DNA of 64,000 bases from Pseudomonas lini (GTDB taxonomy: Bacteria > Pseudomonadota > Gammaproteobacteria > Pseudomonadales > Pseudomonadaceae): positions 173,217 to 237,216 of the forward strand of contig NZ_JAUSSR010000013.1 of assembly GCF_030812475.1 (NCBI RefSeq), read 5' to 3'. This document shows, one piece after another, positions 7,108 through 16,610 of this stretch. The notes under the pieces are model-generated. The model did no database searches and was not told where the DNA came from. It saw nothing but the letters and a program-made list of their open reading frames with translations. The position numbers and the translations under genes are program-made. The stretch's first letter is position 1. Each line of letters starts with the position of its first letter.

Positions 7108-8673
7108 TCACCGATTAAACCGCTCCACCAACGAATACTGCGTATTTGCCGTCTTCGTCAGCTCTTCACTCAACAACGCCGAGTGCTGCGCCTGCACCGA
7201 CGTCTGATCCGCCAGAAGCGAAATATTGCTGATGTTGCGACTGATCTCCTCAGCCACCGCACTTTGCTCTTCCGTCGCTGCCGCAATCTGCGTGGTCATG
7301 TCGGTAATGTTTGCCACCGCCTCACTGATCCCCACCAGCGCCTGATCCGCTTCCAGCACCCGCGCCACACCTTCCTCGGCCTGACGATGCCCGGCCTCCA
7401 TGGTTTGCACCGCCGTGCTCGCGGTCTGCTGCAGCTTGGCGATCAAAGCATGAATCTGTCCGGTCGACTCACTGGTACGTTGCGCCAATTGCCGCACTTC
7501 ATCGGCCACCACCGCAAACCCACGACCCATCTCCCCGGCACGCGCCGCTTCAATGGCCGCGTTCAACGCCAGCAGGTTGGTCTGGTCGGCGATGCCTTTG
7601 ATCACATCCACCACGCCACCAATTTCGTTACTGTCCTTGGCCAGCTGGGTCACGGTCAAACCGGTTTCCCCGACCACCACCGACAGGCGCTGAATGGCTT
7701 CGCGGGTTTCCCCGGCAATATCCCGCCCGCGACCGGTCAGACGATTAGCCTCCTGAGTCGCATCCGCCGTACGCTGCACGTGGCTGGCCACTTCCTGAGT
7801 CGTCGCCGCCATCTGGTTAACGGCCGTCGCCACTTGCTCGGTTTCCACGCGCTGACGCTCCAACCCGGTGGAGCTGTTGTGTGCCAGCGTATCGGACTGT
7901 TTCGCCTGCTCGGTCAGGTGCTCGGCCGTGTCCTGCAGACGGGTCAGGCAGGTTTTCAAACGCGCTTCCTGACTCAGAATCGACATTTCCAATCGCGCCT
8001 GATCACCGCGACTGTCGGTGTACATCTGCGCAATCAACGGATCAGACGTGGTCTGCTCGGCCAGACGCAATAACCGCTTGAGCCCACGCTGCTGCCAGCG
8101 CAACCCCATCAACCCTAACGGCACCGACAGCCCGGCGGCGAGAGCAAAGCCCCATTGCGAATTCAGCGACGCACCAATCATGAAACTCAACTGACTGACC
8201 AGAATGAACGGCAACCAATCCTGCATCACCGGCAGCCATTTATCCGTGGAAGGCACGGCCGACTTGCCCTGATTCAGGCGCTGGTAAAGCGCTTCGGCAC
8301 GGCGAATCTGTTCGGCGGTGGGCTTGACCCGCACCGACTCGTAACCGACGACTTGCTGGCCTTCAAACACCGGCGTCACATAGGCGTTCACCCAGTAATG
8401 ATCACCGCTCTTGCAGCGATTCTTGACAATGCCCATCCATGGCAAGCCCTGCTTCAGCGTGCCCCACATGTGCGCGAACACCGCAGAAGGCACGTCGGGG
8501 TGACGCACCTGATTGTGCGGCGCACGGATCAGCTCCTCACGGGAAAACCCGCTGATCTCGACGAAGGCGTCATTGCAGTAGGTAATCACGCCCTTGGCAT
8601 CGGTGGTGGAAATCAACCGTTGCTGAGCCGGGAAGGTCCGTTCGCGTTGGGTAACAGGCTGGTTGTTGCGCAT
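7108..8673 (-). CDS. aer: Aerotaxis receptor Aer (PAS-containing methyl-accepting chemotaxis protein)
   Basis: This 521-residue receptor senses redox or oxygen through an FAD-bearing PAS domain and signals to CheA/CheW. The order is: PAS domain at about residues 10-120 (FVEISGFSREELI, then MGIVKNRCKSGDHYWVNAYVTP); a paired hydrophobic segment at about 150-195 (WLPFILVSQLSFMIGASL and the following stretch); HAMP-like linker; and the signalling domain with the conserved hairpin tip ADQTNLLALNAAIEAARAG and GFAVVADEVRQLAQR. There is no periplasmic sensor domain, which separates Aer from classic receptors. It stands alone with its own terminator. Confidence 0.93.
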   Translation of the reverse strand: MRNNQPVTQRERTFPAQQRLISTTDAKGVITYCNDAFVEISGFSREELIRAPHNQVRHPDVPSAVFAHMWGTLKQGLPWMGIVKNRCKSGDHYWVNAYVTPVFEGQQVVGYESVRVKPTAEQIRRAEALYQRLNQGKSAVPSTDKWLPVMQDWLPFILVSQLSFMIGASLNSQWGFALAAGLSVPLGLMGLRWQQRGLKRLLRLAEQTTSDPLIAQMYTDSRGDQARLEMSILSQEARLKTCLTRLQDTAEHLTEQAKQSDTLAHNSSTGLERQRVETEQVATAVNQMAATTQEVASHVQRTADATQEANRLTGRGRDIAGETREAIQRLSVVVGETGLTVTQLAKDSNEIGGVVDVIKGIADQTNLLALNAAIEAARAGEMGRGFAVVADEVRQLAQRTSESTGQIHALIAKLQQTASTAVQTMEAGHRQAEEGVARVLEADQALVGISEAVANITDMTTQIAAATEEQSAVAEEISRNISNISLLADQTSVQAQHSALLSEELTKTANTQYSLVERFNR

Positions 8674-8827
8674 GGCTATATTCAGTCCGTGAGGCTTTGA
8701 CAGGGTGTCGGCGGGGGCGCGGATTTGTTGAGTTTTATTTTAAGAGGAGATGGCCGCACCGATCGCTCATGTTCTTCATGACGAGCTGATGGCCGACCCG
8801 ACTCCCGCAGACATACCCCGATCTAAT

Positions 8828-9000
8828 TGTAGGAGCTGGCTTGCCAGCGAAGGCGGCTTCACAGCCAACCTGTCCCCCGCAGACATACCCCGATCCAATT
8901 GTAGGAGCTGGCTTGCCAGCGAAGGCGGCGCCACAGCCAACATGATTCCCGCAGATGTACTCCGATCTAATGTAGGAGCTGGCTTGCCAGCGAAGGCGGC
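8828..9000. repeat. Three direct REP units, 71-72 bp period
   Basis: TGTAGGAGCTGGCTTGCCAG followed by CGAAGGCGGC recurs at 8828, 8900 and 8971, each preceded by a version of CCGCAGACATACCCCGATC. Unlike most copies in the window, all three point the same way. The rest of 8674-9071 shows no gene. Confidence 0.85.
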
Positions 9001-9071
9001 GCCACAGCCGATACGACTCCCGCAGATGTACTCCGATCTGATGGTAGGTCGGCTCTCTCCAGAATTATGCT

Positions 9072-9239
9072 TCAAACGCAGACGCCAGCCATGACGCCTA
9101 CAGGCTCCATGTCCTTGCCTTTTAGCACCGCGGCTTTCATGAAGCGTCGCTGATTAACGGATGTCGGGCCACCCAGACGCTTAGCCTCCGCGATATATTC
9201 AGCTACCTGCAAAGGTGTTGCGTTCTGCGTCTTTTGCAT
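9072..9239 (-). CDS. Small orphan protein, 55 residues
   Basis: An ATG at 9239 opens a 55-residue frame (starts MQKTQNATPLQVAEYIAEAKRL, contains NQRRFMKAAVLKGKDM) predicted to be mostly helical and basic. I do not recognise a family. The even amino acid use argues for a real or recently real gene, but the ribosome-binding site is weak. It may be a fragment of a longer protein. The stretch 9240-9431 upstream shows nothing I can support. Confidence 0.35.
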   Translation of the reverse strand: MQKTQNATPLQVAEYIAEAKRLGGPTSVNQRRFMKAAVLKGKDMEPVGVMAGVCV

Positions 9240-9431
9240 GGAGTGGACACCTGTAAAGGCTACTGGATTGCAATATTAGGCTGCCAATTGGAAGGCCGAC
9301 TTCGCCGCCGAATTGTCGCGATGCTGTGTAAGAGAGCAGACGACGAACCCGACCAGGATCGACCCCATTCAAGGTGGAGCGAAATGCGATCACGACTACG
9401 AGCAAAGCGCTGGTGCCCGGGCAGCAAAGAA

Positions 9432-9833
9432 CTAGGTTCGCTGGGGTGGGTAGATTCGGCAATAAGCAAGTCCAAGTGCAGTGATAGTATATGCGATTCC
9501 AATCGTAATATGGTTTGGGGTATACCAATAGAAAGCGTTGCCTAAAAGAATGATAGTAGAAAGTGCAGCAGAGATAATTGACCAGCCCTTTAGGATTGAT
9601 GCAATGGGGCGGCTGTTAATATTTGTTTTATAAATGTCTGGTTGTGTGACGTGTAAAATTAATAAAATAAGACATGTCGCAAGAATTTCGCCAATGGGCA
9701 GTGCGATTGAATCTTGAGCGATACCATAGATTCCAGAGTCATAGTTTTCTTTGATGACCAGAATTCCTATGGCGGCAGTGATCAGAATTAGTGCCGGATA
9801 TATCCAGGTGATGGCGATCTTTAGTTTCTTCAT
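9432..9833 (-). CDS. Hypothetical four-helix membrane protein
   Basis: The 133-residue product has about four hydrophobic helices (near residues 9-27, 45-62, 81-101 and 108-125) joined by short polar loops, and a basic start MKKLKIAITW. No catalytic motif is visible and I do not recognise the family. Its codons are clearly AT-richer than those of the surrounding genes, a sign of transfer. It sits shortly before a type VI secretion island, where small membrane proteins are sometimes immunity factors. That role is only a possibility. Confidence 0.6.
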   Translation of the reverse strand: MKKLKIAITWIYPALILITAAIGILVIKENYDSGIYGIAQDSIALPIGEILATCLILLILHVTQPDIYKTNINSRPIASILKGWSIISAALSTIILLGNAFYWYTPNHITIGIAYTITALGLAYCRIYPPQRT

Positions 9834-9891
9834 TTTTTTGAGGCGTTGATTGTGCTAGCTATACACAATCAACGCTATACTCGTTTGTGGA

Positions 9892-10128
9892 TTAATTTGG
9901 TTGGTCGCCAGTACCGCTCTCAATCGAACCACGCATGGAGAGGTTTTCCAGCACCTGGGTCACGGCCTGAATTCGATAGTTGGCCGCGTCGACCAGCACA
10001 TCCAGTGGCGCCTGGGTATCGACGAAGAGGGTAGGCATGTCGCTGCAGTTATTGGTGAGCGCCTTGAAGCGATTTTCGGGGTGAGGGGTTGGTTTTATGT
10101 AGGGTAAGTCGGAAGTGCTTGATGTCAT
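9892..10128 (-). CDS. DUF3077/DUF6124-like small protein
   Basis: The 78-residue product contains MPTLFVDTQAPLDVLVDAANYRIQAVTQVLENLS, which resembles the core of the Pseudomonas DUF3077/DUF6124 family (compare MFIVNPQIDVETLLGHACESL in the gene at 54866). It is shorter than that gene and lacks the usual C-terminal helix, so it may be truncated. Function unknown. Confidence 0.5.
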   Translation of the reverse strand: MTSSTSDLPYIKPTPHPENRFKALTNNCSDMPTLFVDTQAPLDVLVDAANYRIQAVTQVLENLSMRGSIESGTGDQPN

Positions 10129-10279
10129 TTTTTAGGGGTCTTGGAGAGTTAGTTCAAGCTACAGCGTTGATGAGCGGTGAATCTTCAAGGGTTCCTACGC
10201 CCTGCCACAGCATTGGCAGTGGCAGCGAAAGACTACCCATGCAGCACAGGTCGCACCAGTTCATGCAAACCGCTAAAAC

Positions 10280-10537
10280 TTGAAGGAAATCTCCGACGAT
10301 TACGTCACGAAATTCCATTGGCCGTCAGATCCACTCCTCGAACAAATCCCGCTCCCAAAAATCGACGCAAGCCCGCAAAAGCGAGGCTTGAACCCGACTG
10401 ATCACGAAGCGGTCACAACATTCGTCAGGCTCAACGGCGACGATTTCGAACTCACTTTCACACGCAAAACAAGGCGCGGGACACCGTACGTAGAATCAGT
10501 GAGAAAAGAAGTAAGGAAAGGTCGGTGCAGCGAGTAG
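10280..10537 (+). CDS. Doubtful hypothetical protein, 85 residues
   Basis: A frame beginning with TTG just after a stop codon encodes 85 mostly polar residues (for example ISDDYVTKFHWPSDPLLEQI, then VTTFVRLNGDDFELTFTRK). It has no clear ribosome-binding site and no recognised family. It could be the tail of a decayed gene upstream of vgrG. The remainder of 10129-10694 holds only a hairpin at 10621-10650 (arms GCTTCCA/TGGAAGC). Confidence 0.25.
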   Translation: MKEISDDYVTKFHWPSDPLLEQIPLPKIDASPQKRGLNPTDHEAVTTFVRLNGDDFELTFTRKTRRGTPYVESVRKEVRKGRCSE

Positions 10538-10694
10538 GAAAATTCGCTCCCGTTGAAAACCGACACTTCCTACGCACTCATCAGAACCGTCTTATTTCCA
10601 ACTAAGTCAACTTCACCAAAGCTTCCAAACCCCAGGACCAGGGTGGAAGCAAAGCCCTTCCTCTCGTCAACATTCAGACCAGGAAGGCCTGACC

Positions 10695-13409
10695 ATGCCC
10701 AACCCCATACGCACCTTCTTCGACCACAGCCGCCACAAGCTCAGCGTCCACAACTTCGACGCCACCCTCGACGTCCTGGCCTTCCACGGCGAAGAACAAC
10801 TCAGCCAGCCGTTCCACTACGTCATCGAATTCACCTGCACCGAACAGGACCTCGCCGCCGACCAACTGCTCAACCGCGAGGCCCGCTTCAGCCTGCACGC
10901 CCCACCGCGCCCGTTCACGTTCCTGACCCGGGACCTGCCGATCAAACCGCTGCGCACCCTGCACGGCGTGGTCACCGGCTTCAAACGCCTGTCCGGCTCT
11001 GTCGACGAAGCGCGCTACGAAATCACCCTGCAACCGCGCCTGGCACTGCTCGCCCGCGGCCAGCAGTTTCGCCTTTACCAACACCAGTCGGTGCCGCAAA
11101 TCGTCGAACACATCCTGCGCAGCCGCCACGATTTCAGGGGCGAGGATTTTTTCTTCAAGCTCACCCGCAAGTACCCGAAACGCCTGCAAGTCATGCAGTA
11201 CGGCGAAAGCGACCTGGCCTTTATCGCCCGGCTGCTGGCCGAGGTCGGCATCTGGTACCGCTTCACCAGCGATGAACGCCTGCTCATCGATGTCGTCGAA
11301 TTCCATGACGACCAGCTGCATTACCAGTCCGGCCTCGAGCTGCCGTACCACTCACCCGCCGGCCTGAGCAGCAGCGAGCAGGACGGCGTCTGGGCCTTGC
11401 AAACCCAACACCAGGTGGTGGAACGCCAGGTCAACATCCGCACCTACCAGCACCGCGACGCCTACGCCCACCTGGACGGCGAGATCGACCACACCCGCGG
11501 CGCGACCACCACCTACGGCGAGGCCTACCACTACGCCGAACCCTACACCGCCCTCGGCGACCGCTACCAGTTCTACGAAGACCTGCCGCCGGAAACCGGC
11601 TACTTCTACGCCCGCCTGCAACACGAACGCTACCTCAACGACCAGACCCGCCTCAGCGGCACCAGCAGCAGCGCCACCCTGGCCCCCGGTCAGAAGCTGA
11701 TGATCTCCGGCGGCGCGCCCCAGGCCTTCGCCCCCGGCACGGTGATCACCCACCTCAGCACCCGCGCCGCCCGCGATGCCAGCTTCGAAGCCCGGTTCCA
11801 GGCCATTCCCTACTCGGAAAGCGTGTGCTTTCGCCCGCCATTGCAGCCCAAGCCGCAGATCGCCGGCACCGTCCCGGCCCGGGTCAGCAACCCGCAAAAA
11901 CACGACCCCTACGCCGAAATCGACGTCGAAGGGCGCTACCGCGTGCACTTCCTGTTCGACCGCGACACCTGGCAACCGGGCCAGGAAAGCATGTGGCTGC
12001 GCCTGGCCCGGCCGTATGCCGGCGACACCCACGGCCTGCACCTGCCGCTGATCGCCGGCACCGAAGTGGCAGTGGCCTTCGAACAGGGCGATCCGGATCG
12101 GCCGTACATCGCCCATGCCTTGCACGACAGCCAACACCCGGACCACGTGACCCTGCGTGCACGCAATTACAAGCGCAACGTGCTGCGTACGCCGGCCAAC
12201 AACAAGCTGCGGATGGAGGACACCCGGGGCAAAGAGCACGTCAAGCTGAGTACCGAGCACAGTGGCAAGAGCCAGCTGAATCTGGGGCATTTGGTCGATG
12301 CCGAACAGCAGAAGCGCGGGGAAGGCTTTGAGTTGCGCACCGATGGCTGGGGGGCGATTCGGGCGGGGAAGGGGTTGTTGATCAGTACTGATGAGCAGCC
12401 GAAAGCGCAGGGGCCGGTCCTGGACATGAGCGCCGCCATCGGTCATCTGCAACAGGCGGGCGAGCAGTTGCAACACCTCTCTGTCGATGCCCAGGCCGCC
12501 AACGCAGATCCCGCGGATGTGCAGGCACAAATGGCATTCGTGCGCCAACAACTCGAAGAGCTCAAAGCCGCCGTCGTACTCCTCAGCGCACCCCAGGGCA
12601 TCGCCCTCACCAGCGGCAAGCACCTGCAACTGGCCGCGCAAAACAACCTGATGCTCAACGCCGGGGGCGAAGCCGACCTCAGCGTGGTCAAGCGCCTGTT
12701 CATCGGCGTGGGGCAGGGGCTGAGCCTGTTCGTGCGCAAGCTGGGCATCAAGCTGATCGCCAACCACGGGCCAGTCAGCGTGCAAGCGCAAAACGACACG
12801 CTCGAACTAATCGCTCGTCACGGCCTGGCAATCACCAGCACCGAAGACGACATCCACATCACCGCCAAGAAGAAAATCACCCTCAACGCCGGTGGCAGCT
12901 ACATCACCCTCGACCCCTCCAGCATCGAATCGGGAACGGCAGGTGATTACAAAGTGAAGTCGGCGCATTTCGCCTACAGCGGCCCCGCCAGCATGAAGGC
13001 GACGCATCCCGAGTATCCACAAAGTCTGGCCAAACAGATTTTGCGCCTGAGCGTCCCGCAAGCCCCCAACGCTCCCGACCAAGGCTGGGCGGGGATGCCC
13101 TACACGCTGTACGCCGACGGCGCCGTGCTCCGGCGAGGCGTGCTGGACAAGACCGGTCAGCTGTCGATCGACCATCAAGTCGTGACCCGCGGTTACCGCC
13201 TGGATCTGGCCAACGGCCTGCGGTTCCAGATCCCGGTCCCCACCGACTACCGCAATGCCGAGCAAGCGCATATGGCCAACAAAGGCCTGCAAAACCACCC
13301 CTCGCAAACCGACCCCGAGGTGAGCCAGCCCACCTCGCATACGGACCACCGCGCGCTGTACGCGGCGGTGCTGGAAGGCATCACTGACCAGGAAGGGAAA
13401 CCCCAATGA
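10695..13409 (+). CDS. vgrG: Type VI secretion tip protein VgrG with C-terminal extension
   Basis: The 904-residue protein forms the trimeric spike that is ejected on top of the Hcp tube. The order is: gp27-like base at about residues 1-330 (FHYVIEFTC, YGESDLAFIARLLAEVGIWYRF); an OB-fold/gp5-like part at about 385-480 (RVHFLFDRDTWQPGQESMWLR, then GLHLPLIAGTEVAVAFEQGDPDRPYI); the DUF2345 needle at about 600-750 (GIALTSGKHLQLAAQNNLML); and a tail after about residue 770 containing GMPYTLYADGAVLRRGVLDKTGQLSIDH. That tail looks like a transthyretin-type cargo-binding extension. The ribosome-binding site AGGAAGG precedes the ATG. The gene overlaps the effector gene by ATGA, so the phospholipase is its likely cargo. 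Confidence 0.95.
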   Translation: MPNPIRTFFDHSRHKLSVHNFDATLDVLAFHGEEQLSQPFHYVIEFTCTEQDLAADQLLNREARFSLHAPPRPFTFLTRDLPIKPLRTLHGVVTGFKRLSGSVDEARYEITLQPRLALLARGQQFRLYQHQSVPQIVEHILRSRHDFRGEDFFFKLTRKYPKRLQVMQYGESDLAFIARLLAEVGIWYRFTSDERLLIDVVEFHDDQLHYQSGLELPYHSPAGLSSSEQDGVWALQTQHQVVERQVNIRTYQHRDAYAHLDGEIDHTRGATTTYGEAYHYAEPYTALGDRYQFYEDLPPETGYFYARLQHERYLNDQTRLSGTSSSATLAPGQKLMISGGAPQAFAPGTVITHLSTRAARDASFEARFQAIPYSESVCFRPPLQPKPQIAGTVPARVSNPQKHDPYAEIDVEGRYRVHFLFDRDTWQPGQESMWLRLARPYAGDTHGLHLPLIAGTEVAVAFEQGDPDRPYIAHALHDSQHPDHVTLRARNYKRNVLRTPANNKLRMEDTRGKEHVKLSTEHSGKSQLNLGHLVDAEQQKRGEGFELRTDGWGAIRAGKGLLISTDEQPKAQGPVLDMSAAIGHLQQAGEQLQHLSVDAQAANADPADVQAQMAFVRQQLEELKAAVVLLSAPQGIALTSGKHLQLAAQNNLMLNAGGEADLSVVKRLFIGVGQGLSLFVRKLGIKLIANHGPVSVQAQNDTLELIARHGLAITSTEDDIHITAKKKITLNAGGSYITLDPSSIESGTAGDYKVKSAHFAYSGPASMKATHPEYPQSLAKQILRLSVPQAPNAPDQGWAGMPYTLYADGAVLRRGVLDKTGQLSIDHQVVTRGYRLDLANGLRFQIPVPTDYRNAEQAHMANKGLQNHPSQTDPEVSQPTSHTDHRALYAAVLEGITDQEGKPQ

Positions 13410-15220
13410 ATCACCCCGACATCGTATCGCCAGCGGCGCTGCAGCACACCAACGAGGTGACCTGCATCTCGCCCTGGTTTGTGCAGAACACTGAATACCA
13501 TCCAGTGAAGGCCACCTATCGTCCCTTGATCAATGGCGAAGAAACCTTCGAGGCCGTGCACCTGGCCATCGCCCAGGCCACGAAATCCATCGACATCATC
13601 TGCTGGGGGTTTCAGCCATCGATGTATTTCATCCGCGATGGCAAGGCGCCGAGTATCGGCGATCTGCTCAAAGCCAAGGCCAAACAAGGCGTGCGCGTAC
13701 GCATGCTGGGGTGGGAGATGCTATTCAACTCCGCTGGGGTGGCGGGTGAAGCCAACTTGCCCGGTAAAGGCCCGCTCCGAATCCGCAACCGGGCGCTGCA
13801 GCCCTCCACGGATGACCAATATGCCTATGACCGCCAATGGTTTGCCGATTGCGCCGTGGCAGATGATCAAGCGATCGAGCAGGGCGCACGTGCGCTGCCG
13901 GTGTTTGTCAGTCGCGGTTTCGATCTGGAGGAACGGGCGGAAATAGCCTATCAGGTGAAATACCACAGCCTCGATCCGCAGATCAGTTTAGGCACGCGTC
14001 TCGCCCTGAGGTGGGCCGCAACCCATCACCAGAAAAGCGTACTCGTCGATTACGAACTGGCGGATCGCGCCGTCGGTTTTGTCATGGGCCATAACATGCT
14101 CGACGAGTACTGGGACACCGATTCCCATACGGCATTGAATCGGGCCAAGGACCGCAAGCCCAGACCCGACTGTGGCCCGCGCGGCGATACACCCCGCCAG
14201 GACATCTCAAGCCAGGTCAGCGGGCCGATTCTGGAACACCTGCACCACAACTTCGCCACCGCCTGGCGCAAAGAAACCGGCGAGGACTTGATCGCCTCCC
14301 GCCAGGCCATGCAGGTAGGACCGAAACTCCAATGCACGGCGGGTGAAATCCTCCAGCTGGCGCAGCTCGTGCGGACCCAGCCTCAGGAAGGTAAACGCGA
14401 TATCGAGCGGCTGTACCTGCAAGCCGTCAACAACGCAACCCAGTTCATCTACATCGAGAATCAGTACTTTCGCTGGCCGCATCTGGCCGAGTTCATCAAG
14501 GCGGTCGCCGCCGGCCAGACCCAGGCCGGGCGCGATCCGGGTATCCATGGTTCGTTGCACCTGTTCGTGATCACCAATGCGACCGCCGACGGTGTGGGCC
14601 CGGGCACCGTCAACACCCAGCGCATGCTCGAAAGCCTCGGGCGCGCCGACACCATTGCGGGGGTGACGAAGCTGCGGCGTATTGAACAGTTGAAACAAGA
14701 GGCACCACCGCGGCCTCGTCCCGAGGTGCGGGATCGCGCCGGGCAGAGGGAACTTGCGCAGTGGCAGGACGAGCTTGATCGGCAAATCCGGGAGGTTAAC
14801 GAAAGCACCATCATGGCGGATCTGAATATTCCGAACCTGAAAGTCCACATATGTTCACTGGTCGCCCCCGATTCGCCGCCAGGAGAGAAATGGATGCCGG
14901 TGTACATCCATTCGAAGTTAATGATCGTCAATGACGTGTTCACCACGCATGGCTCGGCCAACATCAACACCCGCAGCATGCAGGTCGACAGCGAGCTGAA
15001 TATTGCACACGAGTGGGCGAGTGTGACGCAGGCGTTGCGGCGGCGGTTGTGGGGGATGCATACAAATAATAAGGGAGCTCAGGATGATGCAGAGGTGGCG
15101 TTCAACGCCTGGCAGAACATCATCAAACAGAACAAAGATTTTCAATCAAAAGAGATCACTCCCTCTGCCTCCCTTGTCGAGTTTTTTTACGACAAAACGA
15201 CTTTGAAGGACCAAGACTGA
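13406..15220 (+). CDS. Type VI phospholipase D effector (Tle5-like), copy 1
   Basis: The 604-residue protein belongs to the phospholipase D superfamily and probably hydrolyses phospholipid headgroups in target-cell membranes. The first HKD motif is HQKSVLVD with downstream GHNMLDEYW at about residues 208-235. The second is HSKLMIVN with GSANINTRS at about 510-530. In the second motif the usual aspartate is asparagine, followed by D. There is no signal peptide, as expected for a VgrG-carried effector. It is translationally coupled to vgrG (ATGA) and to the following lipoprotein gene. It is strongly similar to the 17112 gene. Effector status is inferred from context. Confidence 0.88.
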   Translation: MNHPDIVSPAALQHTNEVTCISPWFVQNTEYHPVKATYRPLINGEETFEAVHLAIAQATKSIDIICWGFQPSMYFIRDGKAPSIGDLLKAKAKQGVRVRMLGWEMLFNSAGVAGEANLPGKGPLRIRNRALQPSTDDQYAYDRQWFADCAVADDQAIEQGARALPVFVSRGFDLEERAEIAYQVKYHSLDPQISLGTRLALRWAATHHQKSVLVDYELADRAVGFVMGHNMLDEYWDTDSHTALNRAKDRKPRPDCGPRGDTPRQDISSQVSGPILEHLHHNFATAWRKETGEDLIASRQAMQVGPKLQCTAGEILQLAQLVRTQPQEGKRDIERLYLQAVNNATQFIYIENQYFRWPHLAEFIKAVAAGQTQAGRDPGIHGSLHLFVITNATADGVGPGTVNTQRMLESLGRADTIAGVTKLRRIEQLKQEAPPRPRPEVRDRAGQRELAQWQDELDRQIREVNESTIMADLNIPNLKVHICSLVAPDSPPGEKWMPVYIHSKLMIVNDVFTTHGSANINTRSMQVDSELNIAHEWASVTQALRRRLWGMHTNNKGAQDDAEVAFNAWQNIIKQNKDFQSKEITPSASLVEFFYDKTTLKDQD

Positions 15221-16506
15221 TGCGGGGCGTCCTTTTGCTCTCGTGCCTGTTACTGGCCGCTTGTGACAACCGCAGTACCTTTACCTACGCGAACAAGGAG
15301 CCGTACGTGAATCCACTCTCCGAGATCAAAACCAAGTTGGCTTTCACCTGTGTGCACGAGCAGATCCCCGAGCCCTCAGCCGAGGCCGAGGTATTGTTCC
15401 AGTACGCACGTTGGCTGCAGAAAAATAATCAACTCAAGCAGGACAAGAGCGTCGATGTCGAGATCGAACGGCTGTACCGCATTGCAGCCGAAAACGGTCA
15501 TCACAAAGCCAATATCAATCTGCAGAATGGCGCCATGCGCGGGTATTTTACGCTCCGTGGCTCAGAGCATTTACGCTTGAGTGAGCGATTGATTGGCAAA
15601 GGTGTGGCGACGGGATACTACTTCGTCGGGATCTTCCTGCAACAAGGATCAGCCGGATTGCAGCAGGATCCGGAAATGGCGCTGCGGTACTTCCGCAAGG
15701 CTGCCGATGAGGGTAGCGCTCAGGCCCAAGCCTACGTAGGCAATAAACTTGCCCCTATTCGTATTGCCCCGGCAGTCGCCAGACAGATGCGGCGCTGTGC
15801 TGCCGAACAGGGCAATGAAGAGGCTGCCGGTGCACTAGGTATCGATTTGTCGACAGACGGGTATTATCAAGAAGCGCTCGAAGCATTCCAGCTAGGAGTA
15901 GCAGCTGGAGATGAGTCTTCAGCTTCCTTTTTGAGGCAGGGCTTCCGTGGTCCCGAATCCGACGATCAGTTGTATTACCTCGGGCAACAGGAGGACCTCG
16001 AACGCGCAGAACGCTACGAAAAAATCTGGAGAGTTCTCGCAAGATATTCATACGCCAATCCCACTGTCCCCGAAATCAACGAAATCCTCCCCTTACCACC
16101 AGCCAAACTACCCGCCTGGGACGGCAAACTCCAATGGCTCGAAGCCCGCCTGGCCAACGTCCCACCAGAAAAACCCAGCGCAGCCCTGATCAACCAACTG
16201 GCCAAGGCCATGGTGCTCGATCCCGCCACCGGCAAGCCCATGCCGGGTTCACCTTCGTTCAGCGAAACTCAGTTCCTGGAACCAACCTGTCCCAGCAACT
16301 CCCCCTGCCCGGAGAGCGGCTACTGGAAAATTTTATGGTCCGGCGAGGGGCGTTACGTACTGCTGGATCGCAACGTCCCTCGCTACTTCAAACAAGGCGA
16401 GATCATGCCCGAGGCGCGGCTCGGGTTTTATCGCAAGCAGCTCTGGCCGCTGTCGGATAAACCCATGGAAACTCACTTAGGGGTGACATGGCGGCTGCTC
16501 GGATGA
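15220..16506 (+). CDS. Sel1-repeat lipoprotein, likely phospholipase immunity protein, copy 1
   Basis: The 428-residue product starts with a lipoprotein signal (RGVLLLSCLLLAAC, lipobox LAAC, mature cysteine at about residue 15), so it should sit in the periplasm anchored to a membrane. Sel1/TPR-like helical pairs follow, clearest at AEVLFQYARWLQKNN, MALRYFRKAADEGSAQAQAYVG and ALEAFQLGVAAGDESSA. The last 130 residues are a separate domain (PPAKLPAWDGKLQWLEARLAN). Immunity proteins of Tle5 phospholipases are periplasmic Sel1-type proteins, and the start overlaps the effector stop at base 15220. The immunity role is therefore a firm inference, not proven. Confidence 0.82.
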   Translation: MRGVLLLSCLLLAACDNRSTFTYANKEPYVNPLSEIKTKLAFTCVHEQIPEPSAEAEVLFQYARWLQKNNQLKQDKSVDVEIERLYRIAAENGHHKANINLQNGAMRGYFTLRGSEHLRLSERLIGKGVATGYYFVGIFLQQGSAGLQQDPEMALRYFRKAADEGSAQAQAYVGNKLAPIRIAPAVARQMRRCAAEQGNEEAAGALGIDLSTDGYYQEALEAFQLGVAAGDESSASFLRQGFRGPESDDQLYYLGQQEDLERAERYEKIWRVLARYSYANPTVPEINEILPLPPAKLPAWDGKLQWLEARLANVPPEKPSAALINQLAKAMVLDPATGKPMPGSPSFSETQFLEPTCPSNSPCPESGYWKILWSGEGRYVLLDRNVPRYFKQGEIMPEARLGFYRKQLWPLSDKPMETHLGVTWRLLG

Positions 16507-16610
16507 CGATACGAGCTCATCTTCGGATAATCCGCAGAGCCTGTCCAAGCGTTGCATTAATCATGCTTATAAAACTCAATATTCATTTCAAACTGATTAG
16601 GTGTTAAATA

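Noticed and set aside
10621..10650. Hairpin (GCTTCCA/TGGAAGC) before vgrG as a riboswitch
   Set aside because: Too small and simple; more likely a chance stem or a weak terminator of an upstream transcript.
11352..12791. 479-codon minus-strand frame opposite vgrG
   Set aside because: Antisense shadow of a high-GC gene with no recognisable protein features.
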